Below, in pieces: positions 1 through 6,036 of a stretch of 6,036 nucleotides of DNA. Origin of the DNA: an uncultured Desulfovibrio sp. (GTDB lineage: Bacteria > Desulfobacterota > Desulfovibrionia > Desulfovibrionales > Desulfovibrionaceae). The notes beneath the pieces were generated by a model, which saw nothing but the letters and a program-made list of their open reading frames with translations, made no database searches and was not told the DNA's origin. The stretch's first letter is position 1. Every line of letters starts with the position of its first letter. The stretch spans positions 1-6,036 of the forward strand of contig URTO01000130.1 in assembly GCA_900550745.1 (NCBI GenBank), given 5' to 3'. The position numbers and the translations under genes are program-made.

Positions 1-50
1 GGTAACTTCCGCTTTGGAATCGAACATCGGACTTAATTCTATCCCCCTCG

Positions 51-272
51 GTGGCCAAGAGCATTATAGAACGGTACGATTCCTCAGCAAACGGGGATGC
101 CTTCCCCACACTTGACGCCATCATCATCGAGCATATCAAGTTGGCCATCACAAAGGCCAATGGGAAAATTGCCGGGCCTGATGGGGCCGCAAGCCTGCTT
201 GGACTGAACACAAGCACGCTGTGGTCCAAGATCCGCAAATACAATATTGATCCTAAGACGCTTACCGAGTAA
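51..272 (+). CDS. Fis-type HTH protein, probable C-terminal remnant of a sigma54-dependent regulator
   Basis: The 73-residue product has the hallmarks of the Fis-type DNA-binding tail of sigma54 activators. A lead helix (TLDAIIIEHIKLAITKANGK) is followed by a helix-turn-helix with the core GPDGAASLLGLNTSTLWSKI and the ending RKYNID. In full-length family members this tail follows an AAA+ domain and binds enhancer-like sites. Here no AAA+ sequence is present: the same frame has a TAA at 3-5, and the GTG at 51 has no Shine-Dalgarno upstream (the preceding bases are pyrimidine-rich, ATCCCCCTCG). The first residues up to about 20 are linker-like. It is therefore more likely the surviving 3' end of a regulator broken by a frameshift or nonsense change than a stand-alone gene, although a small Fis-like protein cannot be excluded. 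The fold is confident; the start and functional status are not. Hairpins follow directly downstream. Confidence 0.6.
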   Translation: MAKSIIERYDSSANGDAFPTLDAIIIEHIKLAITKANGKIAGPDGAASLLGLNTSTLWSKIRKYNIDPKTLTE

Positions 273-278
273 GCGCCA

Positions 279-317
279 AAACAATAACTCACCCTCATAG
301 CAGGTGGTTTATTGTTT
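279..317. repeat. Imperfect inverted repeat just after the HTH stop codon
   Basis: The left arm AAACAATAA (279-287) pairs perfectly with TTATTGTTT (309-317). After one mismatch and one possible G-U pair, the inner CACC (290-293) pairs with GGTG (303-306), leaving a 9-nt loop. It begins 7 nt after the TAA of the HTH reading frame. It has no T-run after it on the + strand, so it is a weaker terminator candidate than the hairpin at 356-393. It could be a 3'-end mRNA stem or a chance palindrome. Confidence 0.4.
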
Positions 318-355
318 CGGCCGCCTCGCGCCCTCAACAGGCTGAAGCCCATAAT

Positions 356-393
356 ATGAGAAAAGCCAATCCATACGGATTGGCTTTTCTCAT
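356..393. terminator. Bidirectional rho-independent terminator
   Basis: The arms 356-372 and 377-393 are perfectly complementary over 17 bp around the loop ATAC. The GC-containing core GCCAATCC/GGATTGGC is flanked by AGAAAA on the left and TTTTCT on the right. Each strand therefore reads a stem followed by a T-rich tail. The hairpin sits between two convergent reading frames: the HTH frame ends at 272, and the deacylase gene on the minus strand ends at 417, only 23 bp away. It is best placed to end the deacylase transcript and can also stop readthrough from the left. Confidence 0.85.
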
Positions 394-416
394 GCGCGGG
401 CTGTCGGCAAAGCGGC

Positions 417-887
417 CTACTCGGCCTCTTGCTTACAGACATCAATCCATGTCCCGCCGGTTACCCGTTCCAAATCGGCGAGCGAAAGGCACACCGCATT
501 GTTCGGGGCCCCCGCCGCAGGATAAACCGGGTCAAAGGCCTTGAGGCTGCGATCAAGGAAAATCCGTACCCCCTCGTTTACCGCAAAAGGGCAAACCCCG
601 CCGATGGGGTGCCCGATGAGGGACTCCACTTCCTCCCCCTGCGGGAACTTCGCCTTTTCCTTGAATTGATCCTTGAATTTCCGGTTGTCGATCCGTGCCG
701 TGCCCATCACCACAATCACGATGGGCCCTTCAGCCGTCTTGAACGACAGTGTTTTGGCGATGCGTCCGGGTTCGCATCCGGCTGCGACGGCCGCCAGTTC
801 GACAGTGGCGCTGGACGTGGCGAATTCGCGGTAGCCGCCAAGAACGCCGAAAGCCTCAAGCTGTTTCTTCACTTCATCAATACGCAT
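417..887 (-). CDS. YbaK/EbsC-family aminoacyl-tRNA deacylase-like protein
   Basis: The 156-residue product is the usual size for a single-domain YbaK/ProX-type protein. This family hydrolyses mischarged aminoacyl-tRNAs (for example Cys- or Ala-tRNAPro) in the cytoplasm as trans-editing factors related to the prolyl-tRNA synthetase INS domain. Visible family features are the conserved lysine K45 in AKTLSFK, the strand IVIVVMGTARID (56-67), the signature GHPIGGVCPFAV (92-103) and the late segment AAGAPNNAVCLSLADL. The start was set at 887: the frame is open to 965, but this ATG has an AAGGA 7 nt upstream and begins the conserved sequence MRIDEVKKQL. It is transcribed alone toward the terminator at 356-393 and diverges from the kinase operon, to which no functional link is visible. 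The exact editing substrate cannot be assigned from sequence alone. Confidence 0.88.
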   Translation of the reverse strand: MRIDEVKKQLEAFGVLGGYREFATSSATVELAAVAAGCEPGRIAKTLSFKTAEGPIVIVVMGTARIDNRKFKDQFKEKAKFPQGEEVESLIGHPIGGVCPFAVNEGVRIFLDRSLKAFDPVYPAAGAPNNAVCLSLADLERVTGGTWIDVCKQEAE

Positions 888-894
888 TGTCCCA

Positions 895-899
895 TCCTT
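895..899 (-). promoter_or_regulatory. Ribosome binding site of the YbaK-family gene
   Basis: The minus strand reads AAGGA, then a 7-nt spacer, then ATG at 887. This decides the start of the deacylase gene against the longer frame opening at 965, whose extra 26 residues resemble no part of the family. Confidence 0.65.
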
Positions 900-1041
900 C
901 TCATAGCTGTGCCGGGCTTGAAAACACGCCCCCGCCACCATAGTCAACCGGAGGCGCAACGACAAGATGCCCTCTCGACCTTGCCGCGCATCTCTGCCAT
1001 ACTGGCGCTTTCTCCCGAGCCGTTTTCCTTACGAGACGTTT

Positions 1042-4000
1042 ATGCGTATTTTTGTTTTCCTCGGCACCATACTCGTCATATTCATCCTGTTTACAGGGCA
1101 CGTGCTGCTGGTCACGAAGGACGCGCCGGACGACAGCTATCTCCCGTCGCTGGAGTCGTCCATCAGCATGCTATCGCCCATGACGGCCATGCCTCAACTG
1201 TTTACCCCCAAAGAGCAGACGTGGATAGATGAACACCCCGTCATCAGCGTAAGCATGACCCCGGCCTTCATCCCGTTGTCCGATCCCAAGCAGCTCAACG
1301 CCTATTCGGGCATAAGCCTTGACTATCTGCGGCTCCTTTCCCGCATCATCGGGGTCCAGTTCCGCATAGAGCCGCAATCCAACTGGGCCACGGCGCTTGA
1401 AGACGCCAAGCAGTGGCGGACGGATTTGTTCGCCATGGTGGAGCCGACGCTCGCCGCCGATGCCAACCTGCGCCTTACCCGCCCCCATACCCCGCTCCCC
1501 GGCATCATTGTGATCCGCGAAAACGCGCAGCACACCACCAGCCTCAAGGAGCTCGCCGGAAAACGGGTTTCCGTCGTCTACAGGCATTACTGGCACAATT
1601 ACCTTGAAAACCGCTACCCCGGCATCATTCTGGACCCCGTCAGCAATCCGCTGCAAGGGCTGTTCCGGGTCATGTCCGGGCATTCCGATGCGCTGGTCGA
1701 CTATAAGGCCAGCGTCCTCCCCAAGCTGGAAGACAACGCGCATCTGCGGCTTCAGGCAACCTCGACCATCCCCGCCCAGAGCGGCCTGTCCATCGGCGTG
1801 CGCTCGGACTGGCCCGAACTGCACAGCATCCTTGACAAAGCCCTCTACCAGATCCAGCCCCCCGAAAGGGAGCTCATCAACAGCCGCTGGCTCAGCCGCC
1901 AGCCGTCGTTCCATCTTCCCCCGCGCACGTTCTGGATAAGCCTGCTCGGCATTGAAGTCGTCCTGTCCGTCCTGCTGCTGATTATTTTCTGGAACTTCCA
2001 GCTCCGCCGCAAGGTTGAGGAACGTACCAAGCGGCTGGCCGCCGAACTGGAAAAAAGCGCCAAGGCCGAAGATCTCCAGCGCCTCAACACCGAGCTCCAG
2101 CAGGCCATGAAAGCAGCCGACGCCGCCACGGAAGCCAAAAGCCGTTTCCTCGCCAACATCAGCCACGAGATCCGCACGCCGCTGCACGGCATCATTTCCT
2201 TTACCGAATTAGCCTACCTGAAAAACAACCCGCTGCCGCGCAACCATCAGCGCACGATTCTGGACCTGTCCTACGCCCTGCTCGACATCGTCAACGACAC
2301 GCTGGACTTCTCCAAGATCGAAGCGGGCGAAATGGACACGGACACCGCCCCGTTCATGCTTGATGAAGTGATCCTGCGCGTTTGCGATATGACCATGCGC
2401 GGCAGCATGGCGCGTGAGCTGGAATGCCTGATCGACATCGATCCCTCCACGCCGCTGGCGCTTCTCGGCGATGCGGGGCGCTTGCAGCAGATCCTGACCA
2501 ACCTGATGGGCAACGCCGTCAAATTCACGCCTCCGGGCGGGCGCATCCACCTGCAGGTCCGGCACGGCGGCAACCTCCATCTTTCCGAAAACCAGAACAA
2601 GGCGCAATTCCTGTTCTTCGTGCACGACACCGGCGTCGGCATCGCCCCGGATCAACTGCCGCAACTGTTTCAGCCGTTCAAACAGGCCGACTCCTCGCTG
2701 ACCCGGCGGCACGGCGGCACGGGCCTCGGCCTGAGCATCGCCCGGTATATGGTCGAAAACATGGGCGGGGAAATCTGGGTCGAATCGGAAGTCGGGCAAG
2801 GAAGCACGTTCGCGTTCTCCATACGGCTGGCGCTTCAGGAGCAGGTGGAAGTGCTCGGCGGCAATACCTTTATGGATCTGCAGGCGGTCGTGGTCAGCTC
2901 GTCGGATACGGGCGTCCGGGTCATGCGCCGTACGCTGGAGGCCCTCGGCATCCGATGCCAAAGCCATGTCGCCAGCAGGGTGGGCCCGCTTTCCGTCCTC
3001 GCCTCGCTGGGGAAAAAACCGCTCAGGCCGGATTTCATCATCATCGATCGTCTTCTCGGCGATGGGGACTGTCCCCCGGCCCTGCGCCTTGCGGCGGAAC
3101 TCCAATTGCGCTGCGCCGCCCCGGTCCCGCTCGTGCTTGTGGGCGGCCCAAGGGAAGGCCTCGCTATCTCCGAACTCAAGGACAAGCCCTATCCCGTCGA
3201 GGTCATACCGGCCATTACCGTGCGCTGCGTCCGCTCCACCCTCCGCAAGCTGTTTGATCGGAAAAAAGCGGGCTTCAGGGAGCCGCGCCCGGCGCAGTCG
3301 CCGGTGACGCCGGATCTGTCGGATGTCCGCATCCTCGTGGCTGAGGACAACCCCGTCAATCAGGAAATCATGTCCATACTGCTCGAAGAAACCCACGCCC
3401 GCATCAAGATGGCCGGCAACGGCATCGAGGCCCTTGCCCTGCTGGAGCGCGAAGCCTTTGACCTCATGTTCCTCGACATCCAGATGCCGGACATGGACGG
3501 CTACGAAACCATCAAGATCATGCGGGAACGCGGCTATGTCCTGCCCGTCGTCGCGCTTACGGCCCATGCCATGCAGTCCGACAAGCAGCGCTGTCTGGAT
3601 GCGGGAATGGACGCGTACCTTTCCAAGCCGTTCAAACAGGCGTTGCTCTTCGACACCATCCACAGCCTGCTCCCTGAGTACTACCGGGTCCCGGAAGCGC
3701 AGGCGGAAGAGCAGGCACGGCCTTCCCTGCCCGATGCGGAATCGTGGGCGTTCCTGCCCCCCTGCTTCTCGCCTGAAACCGTGATCCAGACAGGCCTGTC
3801 GCCGCAGCAGTACCCCACCATCCTGCAAAGTTTCGCTAGGAACCACGCGCAGGATGCCGCCCTCTTCCGCCATGCCGTCCGCACCCATGATTGGGAATCC
3901 CTCCGTGAACGGGCGCACGCCCTCAAAGGGGCCTCGGCCAACCTCGGCGCGCTGCATTTGCGGGACGCGGCCCGCACGCTGGAACTGGAAGCGCAATCGC

Positions 4001-4440
4001 AGTTGGACAAGGGCTACCCCAATGCCGCCTTGTCCACGCTCCAAGGCAGGCCGCTCGCCGCCTTGCTGCCCGAACTGGAAGAGGCCCTCGGCGACGTCCT
4101 TGAGGCCGCCGCGAAGCTGTGCCCGTCGGACAAGGAAACGAAAAACGCGGACGGCCCCTCGGCCACCGCCTCCAAGCCCAAACTCGACATCGCCAAATTG
4201 GGCGCTTATTATAATGATCTGGTCGAGGCGCTCCAGCAGGCCGCGCCCGGGCGCATCCGCATCGCCTTGGGCAGCCTGCTGGTGATTTGCAATGCGGACG
4301 AATATCCCTTACTCCACACCCTGAAAATGCATGTGGACAATTATGACTACGAAGCTGCTCTGACCGTTTTGGAAAGGATCCGCCCTTCCCTGTTCTTGAG
4401 CAGCGCCCCAAGTACGGAGCCTTCCGATGCAGCCCAATAA
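1042..4440 (+). CDS. Transmembrane hybrid histidine kinase with periplasmic solute-binding domain, two receivers and HPt
   Basis: A 1132-residue BvgS/EvgS-like sensor. Order: TM1 (about 3-24); periplasmic SBP_bac_3-like domain (about 54-285, from FTPKEQTWIDEHP); TM2 (about 297-319); coiled coil (320-360); HisKA with phospho-histidine H375 in ANISHEIRTPLHGI; HATPase_c with N491 (NAVKF), D529 (DTGVGIA) and G-rich GGTGLGLS (558-565); degenerate receiver (about 612-735); intact receiver (762-875; E768/D769, D812, T840, K862); HPt with H959 in AHALKGASANLG; extra helical domain (1048-1117). It should sense a periplasmic ligand and relay phosphate H375-D812-H959 to the regulator encoded next. Unlike BvgS it shows one binding domain and no PAS before HisKA. 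The start at 1042 puts TM1 at the N-terminus but has only a weak GAG upstream. The alternative ATG at 967 has GGAGG at 950-954 (12-nt spacer) and adds 25 residues. Function is confident; the ligand is unknown. Confidence 0.93.
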   Translation: MRIFVFLGTILVIFILFTGHVLLVTKDAPDDSYLPSLESSISMLSPMTAMPQLFTPKEQTWIDEHPVISVSMTPAFIPLSDPKQLNAYSGISLDYLRLLSRIIGVQFRIEPQSNWATALEDAKQWRTDLFAMVEPTLAADANLRLTRPHTPLPGIIVIRENAQHTTSLKELAGKRVSVVYRHYWHNYLENRYPGIILDPVSNPLQGLFRVMSGHSDALVDYKASVLPKLEDNAHLRLQATSTIPAQSGLSIGVRSDWPELHSILDKALYQIQPPERELINSRWLSRQPSFHLPPRTFWISLLGIEVVLSVLLLIIFWNFQLRRKVEERTKRLAAELEKSAKAEDLQRLNTELQQAMKAADAATEAKSRFLANISHEIRTPLHGIISFTELAYLKNNPLPRNHQRTILDLSYALLDIVNDTLDFSKIEAGEMDTDTAPFMLDEVILRVCDMTMRGSMARELECLIDIDPSTPLALLGDAGRLQQILTNLMGNAVKFTPPGGRIHLQVRHGGNLHLSENQNKAQFLFFVHDTGVGIAPDQLPQLFQPFKQADSSLTRRHGGTGLGLSIARYMVENMGGEIWVESEVGQGSTFAFSIRLALQEQVEVLGGNTFMDLQAVVVSSSDTGVRVMRRTLEALGIRCQSHVASRVGPLSVLASLGKKPLRPDFIIIDRLLGDGDCPPALRLAAELQLRCAAPVPLVLVGGPREGLAISELKDKPYPVEVIPAITVRCVRSTLRKLFDRKKAGFREPRPAQSPVTPDLSDVRILVAEDNPVNQEIMSILLEETHARIKMAGNGIEALALLEREAFDLMFLDIQMPDMDGYETIKIMRERGYVLPVVALTAHAMQSDKQRCLDAGMDAYLSKPFKQALLFDTIHSLLPEYYRVPEAQAEEQARPSLPDAESWAFLPPCFSPETVIQTGLSPQQYPTILQSFARNHAQDAALFRHAVRTHDWESLRERAHALKGASANLGALHLRDAARTLELEAQSQLDKGYPNAALSTLQGRPLAALLPELEEALGDVLEAAAKLCPSDKETKNADGPSATASKPKLDIAKLGAYYNDLVEALQQAAPGRIRIALGSLLVICNADEYPLLHTLKMHVDNYDYEAALTVLERIRPSLFLSSAPSTEPSDAAQ
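4416..4419 (+). promoter_or_regulatory. Ribosome binding site of the response regulator inside the kinase gene
   Basis: GGAG lies 7 nt before the ATG at 4427 and within the last codons of the kinase. It fixes the regulator start and supports coupled translation across the 14-bp overlap (4427-4440). Confidence 0.7.
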
Positions 4441-6036
4441 GCCTGTCGTTCTGGTCGTGGATGACGATCCCGTCAATCTGGACATCCTGGTTCAGACCCT
4501 CGAACAGGACTATTTCCTCATCATCGCCAAAAACGGAAAGCGCGCGCTGGATTTGGCCTTCAGCCACCATCCCGATCTCATCCTGCTGGACATCCTCATG
4601 CCTGAGATGGACGGCTTTGAAGTCTGCCAGCGCCTCAAGGCGGACAAAAAGACCGAGGGCATCCCGGTGATCTTCCTGTCCGTGATGGAGTCGCCCGGCC
4701 AGAAGCACCGCGGTTTTGAAGTCGGCGGCGTCGACTATGTGACCAAGCCTTTCCATGCCGATGAAGTGCTGGCCCGCGTCCGCACGCACATCACCAACAA
4801 GCGCCTCCGGGAGGAGCTCGAAAGCCACAACATGCTCATCGGGATGGAGCTGCACGAGAAAAGCCGCCAGCTTGAAACCCTGATGAACAACCTTCCCGGC
4901 CTCGCCTATCAGGGCGAGCATTCGCCGGATCGGAAAGTCCGCTTCGTCAGCCAAGGGGTTACACGCCTTACCGGGTACACGCCGGAGCACTTCATGGGGC
5001 CGGACGGGATGGGCCTGCTTGCCCTCGTCCACCCGGACGACAGGGAACACGTTTCGGAAACGCTGGAAAACGCGCTCAGGAAGAAAGAGCCGTTTGAACT
5101 GACCTATCGGATCATCACCTCGTGGAATGAGGAAAAATGGGTCTGGGAGCAAGGCGCGGGCGTCCATGCCGAAGGCTCCGGGGAGCAGGCGCCCCTCCTC
5201 GTCGAAGGCTTCATCAACGACGTGACCGAAAAGCAGAAGCAGGACAACACGATCCGGCAGGAAAACAAGGAGCTGCGTGAGCGCCTCAAAGCCCGATGTT
5301 CAGGCGACATCGTGGGCAATTCGCCGCAGATCACCGCCGTCTTCGACCTCATCGCCAAAGCGGCGGCCGTGGACGACAACGTGGTCGTTTACGGCGAATC
5401 GGGGACAGGCAAGGAACTGGCGGCCCGGGCCATCCACGACGGCAGCTCCCGGTATCAGCAGCCCTTTGTGGCGGTCAACTGCGGGGCCATCCCCGAAAGC
5501 CTCTTTGAAAGCGAGCTGTTCGGCTACAAGAAAGGCGCGTTTACCGGCGCGACGGCCGACAAGAAAGGGTATCTGGATCAGGCCGACGGGGGCACGCTTT
5601 TCCTCGACGAGCTGGGGGAAATCAGCCTCATGGGGCAGGTGAAGCTGCTCCGCGCCATTGAGCACGGCGGATTTACGCCCGTCGGCGGCTCCCAGATCCA
5701 CCGCCCGAATGTGCGCATCATCGCGGCCACGAACCGGGATCTCCTTGAGCGCGTCAATGAAGGGGCCATGCGCCGGGACTTCTACTACCGCATCCACGTC
5801 ATCCCCATCCACCTCCCGCCGCTGCGGGAACGCAAGTCGGACATCCCCCTGCTGGTGGAGCATTTCCTGAAGGCCTATCCGAGCAACAAGCGTTTCGAGT
5901 ACATGGACAGCGAGATGCTGCACGCGTTCATGCTCTATGACTGGCCCGGCAATGTCCGTGAGCTGGAACACTTTGTGCAGATGATGCACGAGCCGGACGT
6001 CATCGACGACTTCTGCAAGTCGGACGACGACTTCCA
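4427..6036 (+). CDS. Sigma54-dependent response regulator with REC, PAS and AAA+ domains (3' end outside window)
   Basis: The frame is open from ATG 4427 to the window edge (536 full codons). Domain order: receiver (about 6-125) with D12/D13, phospho-acceptor D55 in LILLDILMPEMDG, S85 and K107; a linker helix; a PAS/PAC domain (about 148-272, with VSQGVTRLTGYTPEHF and HPDDREHV); a coiled linker (268-288); and a sigma54-interaction AAA+ ATPase from about 293. The AAA+ part has Walker A GESGTGKE (323-330), the sigma54-contacting GAFTGA loop (370-375), Walker B with D394/E395, ATNRDL, arginine fingers R449/R455 and WPGNVREL. All catalytic signatures are intact, so it should remodel sigma54-RNA polymerase when phosphorylated. 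The DNA-binding domain, normally Fis-type, would lie beyond the edge. The start overlaps the kinase gene by 14 bp, which makes the kinase its likely partner. The PAS domain suggests a second, cytoplasmic input. Target promoters are unknown. Confidence 0.93.
   Translation, partial: MQPNKPVVLVVDDDPVNLDILVQTLEQDYFLIIAKNGKRALDLAFSHHPDLILLDILMPEMDGFEVCQRLKADKKTEGIPVIFLSVMESPGQKHRGFEVGGVDYVTKPFHADEVLARVRTHITNKRLREELESHNMLIGMELHEKSRQLETLMNNLPGLAYQGEHSPDRKVRFVSQGVTRLTGYTPEHFMGPDGMGLLALVHPDDREHVSETLENALRKKEPFELTYRIITSWNEEKWVWEQGAGVHAEGSGEQAPLLVEGFINDVTEKQKQDNTIRQENKELRERLKARCSGDIVGNSPQITAVFDLIAKAAAVDDNVVVYGESGTGKELAARAIHDGSSRYQQPFVAVNCGAIPESLFESELFGYKKGAFTGATADKKGYLDQADGGTLFLDELGEISLMGQVKLLRAIEHGGFTPVGGSQIHRPNVRIIAATNRDLLERVNEGAMRRDFYYRIHVIPIHLPPLRERKSDIPLLVEHFLKAYPSNKRFEYMDSEMLHAFMLYDWPGNVRELEHFVQMMHEPDVIDDFCKSDDDF

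Noticed and set aside
356..544. 62-codon plus-strand frame starting at the hairpin
   Set aside because: Its start codon and first codons are the terminator stem, and the rest is antisense to the deacylase gene.
919..947. Promoter-like hexamers in the divergent gap: TTGAAA (919-924, +) and TTGACT (942-947, -)
   Set aside because: Neither has a convincing -10 element at 16-18 bp, so no promoter is called.
429..1232. 267-codon plus-strand frame across the YbaK-family gene and the start of the kinase
   Set aside because: It is antisense to a well-supported conserved gene, and it then runs out of frame through the kinase N-terminus. No family features are seen.
1591..1605. TGGCAC resembling the -24 element of a sigma54 promoter
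   Set aside because: The -12 GC element is absent at the required spacing, and the site lies inside the periplasmic-domain coding sequence.
2209..4044. 611-codon open frame on the minus strand across the kinase gene
   Set aside because: It lies wholly antisense to kinase domains with intact motifs. The translation shows no recognisable domain and has the composition expected of the reverse of GC-rich codons.
3923..5167. 414-codon minus-strand frame across the end of the kinase and the start of the regulator
   Set aside because: It is antisense to the HPt, receiver and PAS coding sequence. It is Arg/Pro/Gly-rich with no domain, so it is a shadow frame.

Overview
The window is about 60% GC and carries a two-component signalling locus. 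The style suggests a Desulfovibrio-like member of the Desulfobacterota/Deltaproteobacteria: sigma54-dependent regulators, a large hybrid histidine kinase, and a Fis-type C-terminus with a GPDGAASLLGLN-like core. The lineage is an inference from gene style, because no phylogenetic marker is present.

Layout. Positions 51-272 (+) encode a 73-residue Fis-type helix-turn-helix piece that looks like the detached C-terminus of a sigma54 activator. Positions 273-416 are non-coding and hold two hairpins. The second (356-393) is a perfect 17-bp stem with a 4-nt loop, and it works as a bidirectional terminator between two convergent genes. Positions 417-887 (-) encode a YbaK/ProX-type aminoacyl-tRNA deacylase family protein. 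A divergent gap of about 150 bp follows.

From about 1042 to 4440 (+) there is one very large membrane hybrid kinase. Its order is TM, periplasmic solute-binding-like domain, TM, coiled coil, HisKA, HATPase, degenerate receiver, intact receiver, HPt, then an extra C-terminal helical domain. Its stop overlaps by 14 bp the start of a second gene (4427 to the right edge, +), a response regulator with a receiver, a PAS domain and a sigma54-activating AAA+ domain. The second gene is cut by the window edge before its expected DNA-binding domain.

How they fit together. Kinase and regulator are translationally overlapped and almost certainly cognate. The inferred phosphorelay is H375 to D812 to H959 in the kinase, then D55 in the regulator, which would activate sigma54 promoters in response to a periplasmic ligand. 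The ligand and the target genes cannot be read from this window. Nothing here amounts to a wholly new system. The less ordinary points are the pseudo-receiver and post-HPt domain of the kinase, the PAS domain inside the sigma54 response regulator, and the broken or orphan Fis fragment at the left end.
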